Numbered from the stretch's first letter, positions 1-7,214 are shown. The stretch is DNA of 11,534 bases from an uncultured Clostridia bacterium (GCA_948530865.1 CAOTKV010000032.1:1-11534), one strand, 5' to 3'. The notes: generated from the letters alone by a model not told the origin. Made by a program: numbers and translations.

Positions 1-53
1 GCACACGCCTTCTAAGCGTGGGGTCAGGGGTTCGAATCCCTTCTGGTTCACCA
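1..53 (+). tRNA. tRNA-Arg (UCU), 5' part cut off by window start
   Basis: The visible part starts inside the anticodon arm. A 5-bp stem (CACGC/GCGTG) closes a 7-base loop CTTCTAA whose central triplet TCT is an arginine anticodon. It is followed by a variable loop, a T arm with the invariant TTCGAAT loop, the 3' acceptor strand CTGGTTC, discriminator A and an encoded CCA (51-53). The D arm and 5' acceptor strand lie outside the window. A hairpin terminator follows immediately. Confidence 0.9.
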
Positions 54-83
54 AAAGAAAGCTGAAAGATGCTTTCTTTTTTT
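54..83 (+). terminator. Rho-independent terminator of tRNA-Arg
   Basis: AAAGAAAGC pairs with GCTTTCTTT across an 8-base loop and runs into a T tract. It lies directly after the tRNA CCA end. Confidence 0.8.
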
Positions 84-103
84 ATTTAGTAAAAATATAA
101 AAC

Positions 104-132
104 AAAAAAGACCTAATTTCTTAGGTCTTTTT
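104..132 (-). terminator. Terminator of the HU gene
   Basis: AAAAAGACCTAA (105-116) and TTAGGTCTTTTT (121-132) form a 12-bp stem with a TTTC loop, 14 bases beyond the HU stop codon. On the minus strand the stem ends in a U run. The symmetric sequence could also stop leftover read-through from the tRNA side. Confidence 0.8.
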
Positions 133-146
133 CTTTATATAAAAAA

Positions 147-422
147 CTAGTTATTAACAGCATCTTTTAAAGCTTTACCTGGTTTGAATGCAGGAGCTTT
201 AGAAGCAGGTATTTTAATTTCTTCTCCAGTTTGTGGATTTCTACCTTTTCTAGCTGCTCTTTTTCTAACTTCTAGTGAACCAAATCCAACTAATTGAACT
301 TTTCCACCTTTCTTTAGTTCTTCTGACATTACTTCTACTAAAGCATCTAATGATTCTTCAGCTGCTTTTTTTGTTACGTTTGTTTTTTCAGCGATAGCTG
401 CAACTAATTCAGCTTTGTTCAT
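147..422 (-). CDS. hup: HU family DNA-binding protein
   Basis: This 91-residue protein is full length for HU. HU is a small nucleoid-associated protein that binds DNA as a dimer and bends it without strict sequence specificity. The N-terminal helices (MNKAELVAAI onward) form the dimer core, GFG (46-48) starts the beta region, and the flexible DNA-binding arm spans about 53-76. The arm tip is RNPQTG, with Pro63 being the residue that intercalates in this family. The IPASKAPAFKPG signature follows at 71-82. The start is set by an AAGGAGGG ribosome binding site (431-438) placed 8 bases upstream. It is monocistronic, with its own promoter and terminator, and convergent with tRNA-Arg. Composition and codon use match the AT-rich flanks, so it is probably native chromosome. 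Confidence 0.97.
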   Translation of the reverse strand: MNKAELVAAIAEKTNVTKKAAEESLDALVEVMSEELKKGGKVQLVGFGSLEVRKRAARKGRNPQTGEEIKIPASKAPAFKPGKALKDAVNN

Positions 423-476
423 AACAAATTCCCTCCTTAAATTTCTTTATATTATTATCTCTTTTGTATTGAAACT

Positions 477-505
477 AATCTATCAAAAAAATCCAATAAA
501 GTCAA
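477..505 (-). promoter_or_regulatory. Promoter of the HU gene
   Basis: Reading the minus strand, TTGACT (500-505) and TAGATT (477-482) are separated by exactly 17 bases. Transcription would start near 470, giving a leader of about 50 bases before the HU start codon. Confidence 0.75.
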
Positions 506-670
506 GAAAAGTAAACAAAATTTAATATTATATAAACTATTATAGTCACTTTTTGATAATTTAATTAGTTTTAATTAAATAGATTGTTTTCTAATTGATT
601 GAAAATAATTTATCAAACTTATTTAATAAAGTCAATAATCCTTACATAAATGTATTCAAATTGTAAAAAA

Positions 671-681
671 TGTGATAAAAT
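671..681 (+). promoter_or_regulatory. Probable extended -10 promoter for the metallopeptidase gene
   Basis: TGaTAAAAT (673-681) fits an extended -10 element, about 20 bases before an AAGGAG ribosome binding site. No good -35 hexamer is present at the right distance, which is tolerated when TGn is present. The divergent stretch 506-670 between this and the HU promoter is AT-rich, with no gene I can see. Confidence 0.45.
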
Positions 682-703
682 TGTGCTACTTTAAGGAGAA
701 AAA

Positions 704-1402
704 ATGGAAAAAAGTTATATTATAATAAATGGAAATGAAATATCATATTATTTAATTAAGAAAAAAATGAAAAATGTTAATATAAGAATTAAGCCAGATG
801 GAAATATATATCTTTCATGTCCTATGAAAATGAAGAAAGATATGGCTGAGAAATTTTTAATTGACAAATATAATTGGATAATTAAACACCAAAATAGAAT
901 AAATGAATATTCAACAGAAAAAGAGATATTTGAAGAAAATGGAAAAGTATATTTCTTAGGTAAAATTTATAAACTACATATAATACCTAGTAAAAGTAAT
1001 CATATAAAAATAGATAATGAAAGTATAAATATATATATTAAAGAAAAGTATGCTGAAAATAAAAATTATATTCAAAAATATTATGAAAAATACTTGAAAG
1101 AAGAATGTTATAAAACATGTGAGTTTTTAATAAAAAAATATATAAAAGAATTACCAGAAATTGAAATAAAAAAATTAAAAACTAGATGGGGAAGTTGTAG
1201 TCCATATCAAAATAAAGTTACATTCAATTTAAGTTTAATAAAAACACCAATTGAGTGTATAGAATATGTAGTAATACATGAACTTGCTCATTTTAAAGAA
1301 CAAAATCATAGCAAAAAGTTTTATAATGTTGTTGAATGCTATATTTCAGACTGGAAGCTTAGAAGAAAATTATTAAATAATAAATATAATATTGTTATTT
1401 AA
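704..1402 (+). CDS. YgjP-like (DUF45/M48-type) zinc metallopeptidase
   Basis: The 232-residue protein belongs to the YgjP/WSS1/SprT-like zincin group. The key signature is HELAH (192-196) followed by NH (201-202): His192, His196 and His202 would bind zinc and Glu193 would be catalytic. The RWGSCS motif (161-166) just upstream is characteristic of this family. Length is normal for YgjP-type proteins (about 230). The N-terminal 150 residues are highly charged and Lys/Ile/Asn-rich, which reflects the extreme AT content of the gene. There is no signal peptide or membrane segment, so it should be cytoplasmic. The start ATG follows AAGGAG by a short spacer. It stands alone between its own promoter and the NUDIX promoter. 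Substrates of bacterial members are poorly defined; it is not possible to say more from sequence. Confidence 0.9.
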   Translation: MEKSYIIINGNEISYYLIKKKMKNVNIRIKPDGNIYLSCPMKMKKDMAEKFLIDKYNWIIKHQNRINEYSTEKEIFEENGKVYFLGKIYKLHIIPSKSNHIKIDNESINIYIKEKYAENKNYIQKYYEKYLKEECYKTCEFLIKKYIKELPEIEIKKLKTRWGSCSPYQNKVTFNLSLIKTPIECIEYVVIHELAHFKEQNHSKKFYNVVECYISDWKLRRKLLNNKYNIVI

Positions 1403-1410
1403 AAAAATAC

Positions 1411-1439
1411 TTGAAATTTTATTAAATACATGTTAGTAT
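1411..1439 (+). promoter_or_regulatory. Promoter upstream of the NUDIX gene
   Basis: TTGAAA (1411-1416), a 17-base spacer, and TAGTAT (1434-1439) preceded by TGT (1431-1433) give a -35 plus extended -10 promoter. Transcription would begin near 1446, which is the left foot of the first hairpin in the leader. Confidence 0.6.
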
Positions 1440-1444
1440 TTTAA

Positions 1445-1553
1445 TAGTAAAATATGAAAAATATTTTACTACTTGCAAAAAATAATAAAATATTTTGCAA
1501 GGTTCCCCAAAATTAAAATGGCAGAAATGTTCCTGAATAAGGAACATTTCTGC
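1445..1553 (+). promoter_or_regulatory. Three consecutive hairpins in the NUDIX leader
   Basis: Hairpin 1 is an 11-bp stem (1445-1455 with 1461-1471, loop GAAAA). Hairpin 2 is a 9-bp stem CTTGCAAAA/TTTTGCAAG (1472-1480 with 1493-1501). Hairpin 3 is a perfect 13-bp stem GCAGAAATGTTCC/GGAACATTTCTGC (1521-1533 with 1541-1553). Hairpin 3 ends 12 bases before the NUDIX ribosome binding site and is followed only by TATTTAT, a weak U tract. The group could be a structured 5' leader or attenuator, or simply the metallopeptidase terminator plus other inverted repeats. It matches no riboswitch class I recognise. Confidence 0.5.
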
Positions 1554-1579
1554 TATTTATAATAAAAGAGGTAAAATAT

Positions 1580-2038
1580 ATGAATTATTATGAGAAAATA
1601 AGAAAATTTATAGGACATGACCCAATATTAACAGCAGGAACAATATTACTTGTTTTTAATGAAAAAAGAGAGATATTGATGCAACTTAGATCAGATTTTA
1701 AACAATGGGGATTTCCAGGTGGTGGATTAGAATTGGGTGAAAGCCTGGAAGATACTGCCAAAAGAGAACTCGAAGAAGAAACAGGATTAATTTTAGATTC
1801 ACTAAAATTAATCGATATAATGTCTGGTGAAGAAACATATAGAGAGTATCCAAATGGAGATAAGGTATATGATATAACTGCTATATATGAAGTAACTAAA
1901 TATCATGGGAAGTTAAAAATAAATGATAATGAATCATTAGGATTTGAGTGGTTTTCTTTTGAAAAGGAGCCTCAAAATATGCCAGAATTTATGAGAAGAT
2001 ATTGGAATAGAATAAAAAAATGTTATAAATGCAATTAA
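1580..2038 (+). CDS. NUDIX hydrolase
   Basis: The 152-residue protein is a single NUDIX domain that hydrolyses a nucleoside diphosphate linked to some other moiety, using a divalent metal. The Nudix box is complete at residues 48-70: G48, then E54, then R62-E63, E66-E67 and G69-L70, matching GX5EX7REUXEEXGU. WGFPGGGLE just before it is also typical. The second half (YPNGDKVYDI, FEWFSFEKEP) follows the usual fold. Substrate (oxidised dNTP, ADP-ribose, dinucleoside polyphosphate or other) cannot be decided from the sequence. Translation starts at ATG after AGAGGT (1568-1572). Composition agrees with the flanks. It is a monocistronic unit with its own promoter, hairpin-rich leader and terminator. 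Confidence 0.93.
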   Translation: MNYYEKIRKFIGHDPILTAGTILLVFNEKREILMQLRSDFKQWGFPGGGLELGESLEDTAKRELEEETGLILDSLKLIDIMSGEETYREYPNGDKVYDITAIYEVTKYHGKLKINDNESLGFEWFSFEKEPQNMPEFMRRYWNRIKKCYKCN

Positions 2039-2048
2039 CATAAGTTTG

Positions 2049-2082
2049 AAAATAGTAGAAGTAAAATTTTACTATTTTTTTA
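2049..2082 (+). terminator. Terminator of the NUDIX gene
   Basis: AAAATAGTA (2049-2057) pairs with TACTATTTT (2070-2078), ending in a run of T. It lies 10 bases after the NUDIX stop codon. Confidence 0.75.
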
Positions 2083-2101
2083 TTTAATTATCGGTTTTTT
2101 A

Positions 2102-2130
2102 TTGACAAACAGCAAAAACCTTTATAAAAT
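2102..2130 (+). promoter_or_regulatory. Promoter of the Clp-M41 protease gene
   Basis: TTGACA (2102-2107) is a perfect -35 hexamer, followed after 17 bases by TAAAAT (2125-2130). Transcription would start near 2137, giving an unusually long leader of about 105 bases. The leader contains a second Shine-Dalgarno-like AGGAGGT (2163-2169) with no usable start codon after it. Confidence 0.75.
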
Positions 2131-2241
2131 ACACATATTAACTTTTGTGTTTACATAAAAATAGGAGGTGACGTTTAGAGTTAGATAATTTTAATGTTTT
2201 TGTAACTAAATAACTGTTTTCACAACACAAGGAGGTACAAT

Positions 2242-4131
2242 ATGTCATATCAATTTGATGGAACTGCGATTTTTGCAATATATTCTGCGTGGGAGATTGC
2301 AGCTACAGTGGGATTTCCGCTTGTTCCTAAAGAAAGTCTTTTCACAGTTTTGTGTGGGATGCCAAGCACCCCTGTTTACAACTATTTCATTTCAAAAGGA
2401 ATAAAAGATGAAGAAATTGAAGAAAAAAGAGTTCAGCTTTTAAATGAGATGTTTAGAGGACAAAAAGAGTACCATGCAATTCCGTTCACTCTTGAAACTG
2501 ATGATAAGGATACTCCAGATACTCTTTTGGTGGATAGTGATATTCTTCGAATCCTAAATAAGGCAATGGAAATTGCGGAAAAAGAGTATGCATCGAAATC
2601 TATTGGAATTACACACATAACGGCAGCATTTTCTGAGTTATATCCAGATGAGTTCATGCATATCATGAAAACTTATATTCCTACAATTGGAATTCCGAAT
2701 ACGCTTAATGAGCTTGGGGGTGATGTCATGTTAGATTTTGAATTACCAAGAGAGCTGTGTAGTTTTCTAACTGTTCTTAACGACAAATATTCGGCAGACA
2801 GCAAAGAGTGCCATATATGTGGCCGAGATGAGGAAACCAAATCTCTTATAAGAATTCTTATGAAGAGAACAAAAAGAAATGCGGTTTTAGTAGGATTTGC
2901 AGGCGTTGGTAAAACAGCGTTAGTTGAAAAATTTACTTGGCAGATTGTTACTGGAAATTGTCCTGAGCAGTTCAAAGATAGTATTGTTTTGAGTCTTGAT
3001 GTTAATGCTATCGTAGCTGGTACTCAGTACAGAGGTACTGCTGAAGAGCGTTTTAGGCAGTTAATTCAGTTCTTGGAAAGAAATCCGAGATGTATATTGT
3101 TTGTTGACGAAATTCATTTGTTGCTTGGAGCAGGTGCTTGTAGAGATGGTGACTTAGATTTGGCAAATGCTTTGAAGCCGATGCTGGCTCGTGGTGAAAC
3201 AAGAGTAATTGGCGCAACTACTGAGGATGAATACAAAAAATATTTCTCAAGAGACTCTGCATTAAAACGGAGATTCGAGCCTATTGAAGTACGTGAGCCA
3301 AGAGCAGATGAAGTTTATGATATGATTAAAAATCAAATCAAATTGCTTGAGGAGACACATCACACAACCATTTCCAGAGAGTTGGTTGATTCTGTTATCT
3401 TTAAGGCTGCATGTTTCAACTTTGAAACAAAGAACCCAGACAGAACATTGGATTTGCTTGACAAAACTATGGTATGTGCAGAACTTGAAGGTAGGACAGT
3501 AGTTACTGAGCAGGATATTTTGGAAAACTTCAAAGTAAATCAAAAGAAGTTTGATAAAATGAGCGAAAAGAACAAGTATGCTACTGCTTACCATGAGGCT
3601 GGTCATTACATTGCACATAGATTCTCTGATGAATTAATTGAACATGTATTGTTAGCAGTGTCCATTATGCCAGCTGAAGAATATTTGGGAGTAAATGTTT
3701 TCGAGATTGATCCTGATATGACTCCTTCGAATAACAGAGATTATTACATTCAGACTATTGCTTGTTCGCTTGCTGGCCGTGTTGCTGAAAGAATGTACTC
3801 TAAAGCTTTGACTTCTGGAGCGGTTTCTGATTTGGCAAAAGCAACCAGAGTAGCCAAAGCAATGGTAACGCAGTATGGATTGGTTGAAGATATGTCTCAG
3901 GATCGAGTATTCATCAGAGATGGACAGGAGAATTTATTTAGTGAGCAGATGGTTACAGATATTAATGTTCACATGAATGAGATTCTTAAAGAGGCAAGAG
4001 ATTATACAGAAAAGCTTCTCAAGGAAAAGAAAGTTTATCTTGATGTTTTGGCAAAGGCACTTGTTGAAAGAGGAATGCTCTCCAATAACGAAATTGATGA
4101 GCTCTTCAAAAAAGTAAAATTATCTAAATAA
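2242..4131 (+). CDS. Chimeric Clp-N / AAA+ (ClpA/B D1-type) / M41 zinc peptidase protein
   Basis: This 629-residue protein joins parts of two ATP-dependent protease families. Residues about 1-55 and 100-150 resemble the two repeats of the Clp N domain. A single Clp-type AAA+ module follows: GRDEE around 195, Walker A GFAGVGKT (218-225), pore loop GTQYRG (260-265), Walker B VDEIH (288-292), GATT (324-327), and arginine-finger RR (343-344) in DSALKRRF. Residues about 440-629 are an FtsH/M41-type peptidase: HEAGH (451-455) supplies two zinc ligands and the catalytic Glu, and Asp530 in SDLAKAT is the expected third ligand, at the usual spacing. FtsH proteins normally have N-terminal membrane helices and a different AAA module; here no membrane segment is visible, so it should be a cytoplasmic ATP-driven protease. 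The start is fixed by AAGGAGGT 5 bases upstream. Base composition and codon use differ clearly from the NUDIX gene before it. Confidence 0.85.
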   Translation: MSYQFDGTAIFAIYSAWEIAATVGFPLVPKESLFTVLCGMPSTPVYNYFISKGIKDEEIEEKRVQLLNEMFRGQKEYHAIPFTLETDDKDTPDTLLVDSDILRILNKAMEIAEKEYASKSIGITHITAAFSELYPDEFMHIMKTYIPTIGIPNTLNELGGDVMLDFELPRELCSFLTVLNDKYSADSKECHICGRDEETKSLIRILMKRTKRNAVLVGFAGVGKTALVEKFTWQIVTGNCPEQFKDSIVLSLDVNAIVAGTQYRGTAEERFRQLIQFLERNPRCILFVDEIHLLLGAGACRDGDLDLANALKPMLARGETRVIGATTEDEYKKYFSRDSALKRRFEPIEVREPRADEVYDMIKNQIKLLEETHHTTISRELVDSVIFKAACFNFETKNPDRTLDLLDKTMVCAELEGRTVVTEQDILENFKVNQKKFDKMSEKNKYATAYHEAGHYIAHRFSDELIEHVLLAVSIMPAEEYLGVNVFEIDPDMTPSNNRDYYIQTIACSLAGRVAERMYSKALTSGAVSDLAKATRVAKAMVTQYGLVEDMSQDRVFIRDGQENLFSEQMVTDINVHMNEILKEARDYTEKLLKEKKVYLDVLAKALVERGMLSNNEIDELFKKVKLSK

Positions 4132-4160
4132 ACGGAAAGTCTGATAAAGGCTATAATTAC

Positions 4161-4196
4161 GTGAGGGAATGCAAATTTGCATTCCCTCACTTTAAT
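4161..4196 (+). terminator. Terminator of the Clp-M41 gene
   Basis: GTGAGGGAATGCA (4161-4173) and TGCATTCCCTCAC (4178-4190) form a perfect 13-bp stem with loop AATT, followed by TTTAATT. It separates the protease gene from the helicase gene, so the two are probably separate transcripts with possible read-through. Confidence 0.8.
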
Positions 4197-4199
4197 TAT

Positions 4200-4228
4200 T
4201 TGCAAAAAAAAAATGTAAATGCTATAAT
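4200..4228 (+). promoter_or_regulatory. Promoter of the DEAH helicase gene
   Basis: TTGCAA (4200-4205), a 17-base A-rich spacer and a perfect TATAAT (4223-4228). The start would be near 4235, giving a leader of about 60 bases. Confidence 0.75.
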
Positions 4229-4297
4229 TTTATTAGGTATATTTATTTACCAAACTGTACATTAAAATCTTTATTAATTATTTCGGAGGTAAAAAAC

Positions 4298-7006
4298 ATG
4301 AAAGTTAGTCTTCCTATTGATCGGTACGAGGTATCTATTGTCAATGCTATCAAAAAGAATGATTTTCTTATCGTTGTAGGTCAAACCGGTTGTGGTAAAA
4401 CTACCAGAATTCCGCAGTTCCTGGCGAATGATTTTTCACAGGTTATCGTTACAGAACCGCGCATTTTGACGGCGAAAACAGCATCTTACCGCGTTGCGGA
4501 AGAAATGAATGTAACGGTTGGAGTTGAGGTTGGTTATAAGACTGGCTACGATAAGTGTTTTTCTTCAGATAGTAAGATTCTGTTTTGCACAGATGGGCTT
4601 CAGCTTGTCAGATCAATTACTCTGGCTGATGGAACCAAGGAAAATGTTCTCGTTATTGACGAGATTCACCTTTGGAACCAAAACATGGAGTCTTTGGTTG
4701 CATGGTGCAAATTCATGAGATATCAATGGAAAACGAAGGTTGTGATTATGTCTGCCACAATGGATGCACAAAAGCTTAAAGATTATCTTGGCGGTAAGAC
4801 AGAAATCATTAGTGTTCCTGGACGTCTATATCCTGTTGCTGTTGAACATCGTGGAGCTCATATGCTCATTCCAACAATTATTGAGTATGTTGAAGAAGGA
4901 AGAGACACTCTTGTCTTTGTTTCTGGCAAAAAGAAGATGGAAGAAGTTATGAGCGATCTTCAGAAAGAAGGATGTAATGCCGTTATTCTTCCGCTCCATG
5001 GCGAACTTGAGTGGGAAGATCAGAAAAAGTGCTATGACAACTATGGAAAGCCCAAAGTTATTGTTGCAACTAATATCGCTCAAGATGGTGTGACTATTCC
5101 TGGTGTTAGCGTTGTTGATACTGGTAAAGCCAAAGTTTCCAATGCAGAGTCCGGTGTTGAGGGTGTAGTTGAGGTTGAGATCAGCAAAGCTGATAGCAAA
5201 CAGCGTGAAGGAAGAGCTGGTAGAACTGAGGGCGGAAGATATACTCTTTGCTCTGATTACCCATATGAGTGTCGCGATGATTATGATATTCCGGAGATCC
5301 AGCGTTCTATCCTTGACCGGATTGTTTTACAATTGGCATCAGCAGGCCTTGATGCCGAAAAGCTTGAATTTTATCATCAGCCGGATATGAATGCAATCAA
5401 ATTGGCTAAGAGCAAACTTATTGCTCTTGGAGCTACTGATGCTAATAACAATGTTACAAAGCTTGGTAGCAAAATGGTTAAAATGCCAGTTTCTGTGGAG
5501 CTTGCCAGGATGATTGTTGCGGCAGAAGAATATGGTGTTACTGAACAGGTAATGACTATTGCTGCAATTTTGCAAATGGGTGGAATTTTCAACAAGCGTA
5601 GAAAAGACAGCTATGTTAGTTATAGTGATTTTAGTGGTGAAAGTACCAGCGATTGGCTGGCTGAGCTTGATGTGTGGGAAAATCTGAATAAAATGGGGTA
5701 TATCAATTTTAAAGAGATTGGTATTAACCGCAAGAATTTCAATCGGATTAAAGAACACATTAAAAAGCTTAGAATAGCGCTGGAAGATCTTGTTGATATC
5801 CAGCATAATGATGATCGGGATGCTATTTTAAATGCATGTCTTACTGGTATGGTTACTAATATTTATGTCTATGACGGGTATGGTAACTTTATTGGAGAGG
5901 ATGGTATTGAAAGGCAACTTGATAACAGTTCTTGTGTACGTGATACGTATGCAATGCCACTTAAATGCGTTGTAGGAAAACCCAAAATGATTCCATGGAA
6001 GTCTGGCTGGAGAAGTGGTCATAAACAGTTGATTACTTTTGCAACCAAAATCAGCAAAGAAAAGGTTGAGGAACTTGTTCCTTCAAAGATTCGTGTAGAG
6101 GTGGAAAACACATATGATTCCGAAGAGGATGCAGTTATTGTTACCACCAGCAGATATTATCTGACTATGCGAATCAGTAGTGAGGAAAAAATTGACCATG
6201 ATCATCCTGATTATGATCGTTTGAAGGCGGAGTATGAAGAAGAACAGGCAAGATATGAGCGACTTCACAGAAGTTACAGTACATATGGAACAGGCTATAC
6301 AAGGCCTTACTATGAAGAACGCCAGAGAATGATTCAAATTGACGGCAGGAATTTTGAAGTTAGTTATCATATGTCTACTCCTATTATCGCAGTTGATAAT
6401 GAGACGTTGTTCAAATCTGATGTGAAGAAGGTGACGTTAGATAACGGCAAACAGGTTATGCTTACACACTATGCTACAGGTAGCAGACTGGAAGAAAGTA
6501 TGGCGGGCTTGAGAAATGCAGTTGAGAACGCAAGACTTATTAGAAATAGAAATCTCAAAAAGTCTGCATATGCTAGAATTCAGGTTTGTACATTACAGGA
6601 TGTGCTTGCTAATAGCATAAATATTGGAGCTGTTGAACTCATTAAGAAGAATGGCGGATACAGTGATGAATCAATTTACGCATATGGTTGCCTTACCCTG
6701 AAGAAGAAAACAGTTTCTTTTGATTTGATTGATGATGAGGAGAAAGCAACAGATAATACACGTGAAGCTATGCAGTATCTGTTCATGAAGGAGGTAGAAA
6801 GACGTTATCCCATTAGTAGCTTTAGTGCTCAGAAGGGAAAGAAGAAAAAAGTTTTAACTCACGAAGAAATGGAGATGAAAATGGAGTTCGACTCTCTTGT
6901 TAGGGAGTTGCTTTGCGATTTGACTGTCAGCAACGCTGAAGAAAACTTGGAGTTCTTGGAAGAGTACTTTCAGGAAATGAATGAAGAGGTTCAGAAAGCA
7001 AGCTGA
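4298..7006 (+). CDS. DEAH-box helicase related to HrpA/HrpB, with an unrecognised C-terminal region
   Basis: The 902-residue protein carries a full set of DEAH/RHA superfamily-2 motifs. These are motif I GQTGCGKTT (28-36), Ia TEPR (52-55), Ib TDGLQL (98-103), II DEIH (121-124), III SAT (152-154), V TNIAQDGVTI (258-267) and VI QREGRAGR (302-309). PEIQRSILDRIVLQL (about 332-346) and the following 100 residues match the winged-helix/HA2 region, which acts as a ratchet in this family. A possible OB-like part lies about 500-620. Members translocate on RNA or DNA 3' to 5' using NTP. The last 280 residues are not recognised: they hold a charged segment with EYEEEQARYERLHRSY, a Tyr-rich stretch, and a Lys/Glu-rich tail. 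HrpA is usually about 1300 residues and HrpB about 820. The ATG follows GGAGGT (4285-4290). Codon use resembles the preceding Clp-M41 gene rather than the flanks, suggesting the pair was acquired together. Confidence 0.85.
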   Translation: MKVSLPIDRYEVSIVNAIKKNDFLIVVGQTGCGKTTRIPQFLANDFSQVIVTEPRILTAKTASYRVAEEMNVTVGVEVGYKTGYDKCFSSDSKILFCTDGLQLVRSITLADGTKENVLVIDEIHLWNQNMESLVAWCKFMRYQWKTKVVIMSATMDAQKLKDYLGGKTEIISVPGRLYPVAVEHRGAHMLIPTIIEYVEEGRDTLVFVSGKKKMEEVMSDLQKEGCNAVILPLHGELEWEDQKKCYDNYGKPKVIVATNIAQDGVTIPGVSVVDTGKAKVSNAESGVEGVVEVEISKADSKQREGRAGRTEGGRYTLCSDYPYECRDDYDIPEIQRSILDRIVLQLASAGLDAEKLEFYHQPDMNAIKLAKSKLIALGATDANNNVTKLGSKMVKMPVSVELARMIVAAEEYGVTEQVMTIAAILQMGGIFNKRRKDSYVSYSDFSGESTSDWLAELDVWENLNKMGYINFKEIGINRKNFNRIKEHIKKLRIALEDLVDIQHNDDRDAILNACLTGMVTNIYVYDGYGNFIGEDGIERQLDNSSCVRDTYAMPLKCVVGKPKMIPWKSGWRSGHKQLITFATKISKEKVEELVPSKIRVEVENTYDSEEDAVIVTTSRYYLTMRISSEEKIDHDHPDYDRLKAEYEEEQARYERLHRSYSTYGTGYTRPYYEERQRMIQIDGRNFEVSYHMSTPIIAVDNETLFKSDVKKVTLDNGKQVMLTHYATGSRLEESMAGLRNAVENARLIRNRNLKKSAYARIQVCTLQDVLANSINIGAVELIKKNGGYSDESIYAYGCLTLKKKTVSFDLIDDEEKATDNTREAMQYLFMKEVERRYPISSFSAQKGKKKKVLTHEEMEMKMEFDSLVRELLCDLTVSNAEENLEFLEEYFQEMNEEVQKAS

Positions 7007-7018
7007 GAGAAAAAAGCC

Positions 7019-7066
7019 AAAAAAACATAAAATGCCCAGCAATTGCTGGGCATTTTATGTTTTTTA
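7019..7066 (+). terminator. Strong terminator after the helicase gene
   Basis: A nearly perfect inverted repeat has arms of about 23 bp (7019-7041 and 7042-7064) centred on AGCAATTGCT. It has a GC-rich core GCCCAGC/GCTGGGC and flanking A and T runs. It begins 12 bases after the stop codon and is symmetric, so it could act in both directions, insulating the cassette from tRNA-Pro. Confidence 0.88.
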
Positions 7067-7086
7067 TAAATATTTTATAAAAAGTA

Positions 7087-7115
7087 TTGACTTTTTTTCA
7101 ATGCCAAGTTATAAT
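7087..7115 (+). promoter_or_regulatory. Promoter of tRNA-Pro
   Basis: TTGACT (7087-7092), a 17-base spacer, and a perfect TATAAT (7110-7115). Transcription would start about 15 bases before the mature tRNA end. Confidence 0.85.
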
Positions 7116-7137
7116 AATCGATGTATGAAAAAGATAT

Positions 7138-7213
7138 CGAGGTGTAGCGCAGTTGGTAGCGCGCGTGGTTTGGGACCATGAGGTCGCAGGTTCGATCCCT
7201 GTCACCTCGACCA
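7138..7213 (+). tRNA. tRNA-Pro (UGG)
   Basis: All four arms are visible. The acceptor CGAGGTG (7138-7144) pairs with CACCTCG (7203-7209), followed by discriminator A and an encoded CCA. The anticodon stem CGTGG/CCATG closes the loop TTTGGGA, whose anticodon is TGG. The T loop is TTCGATC. The length of 76 bases is standard. Its 3' end borders the accessory segment with the MobV genes, a common kind of integration position. Confidence 0.96.
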
Positions 7214-7214
7214 T

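Noticed and set aside
1558..1563. TATAAT just before the NUDIX ribosome binding site
   Set aside because: No -35 at the right distance, and the transcript would begin inside the ribosome binding site; the promoter at 1411-1439 fits better.
2168..2188. Six-codon GTG reading frame in the protease leader
   Set aside because: Its start overlaps the Shine-Dalgarno-like sequence, so it could not be initiated from it.
2433..3618. Three minus-strand reading frames inside the Clp-M41 gene
   Set aside because: They are antisense to a gene with clear domains, lack ribosome binding sites and have unnatural compositions.
4518..6370. Several reading frames on both strands inside the helicase gene
   Set aside because: All overlap the well-supported helicase coding sequence and show no recognisable protein features.
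6981..7181. Plus-strand 66-codon frame across the helicase end, terminator and tRNA-Pro
   Set aside because: It runs through a strong terminator, a promoter and a tRNA gene, and has no ribosome binding site.
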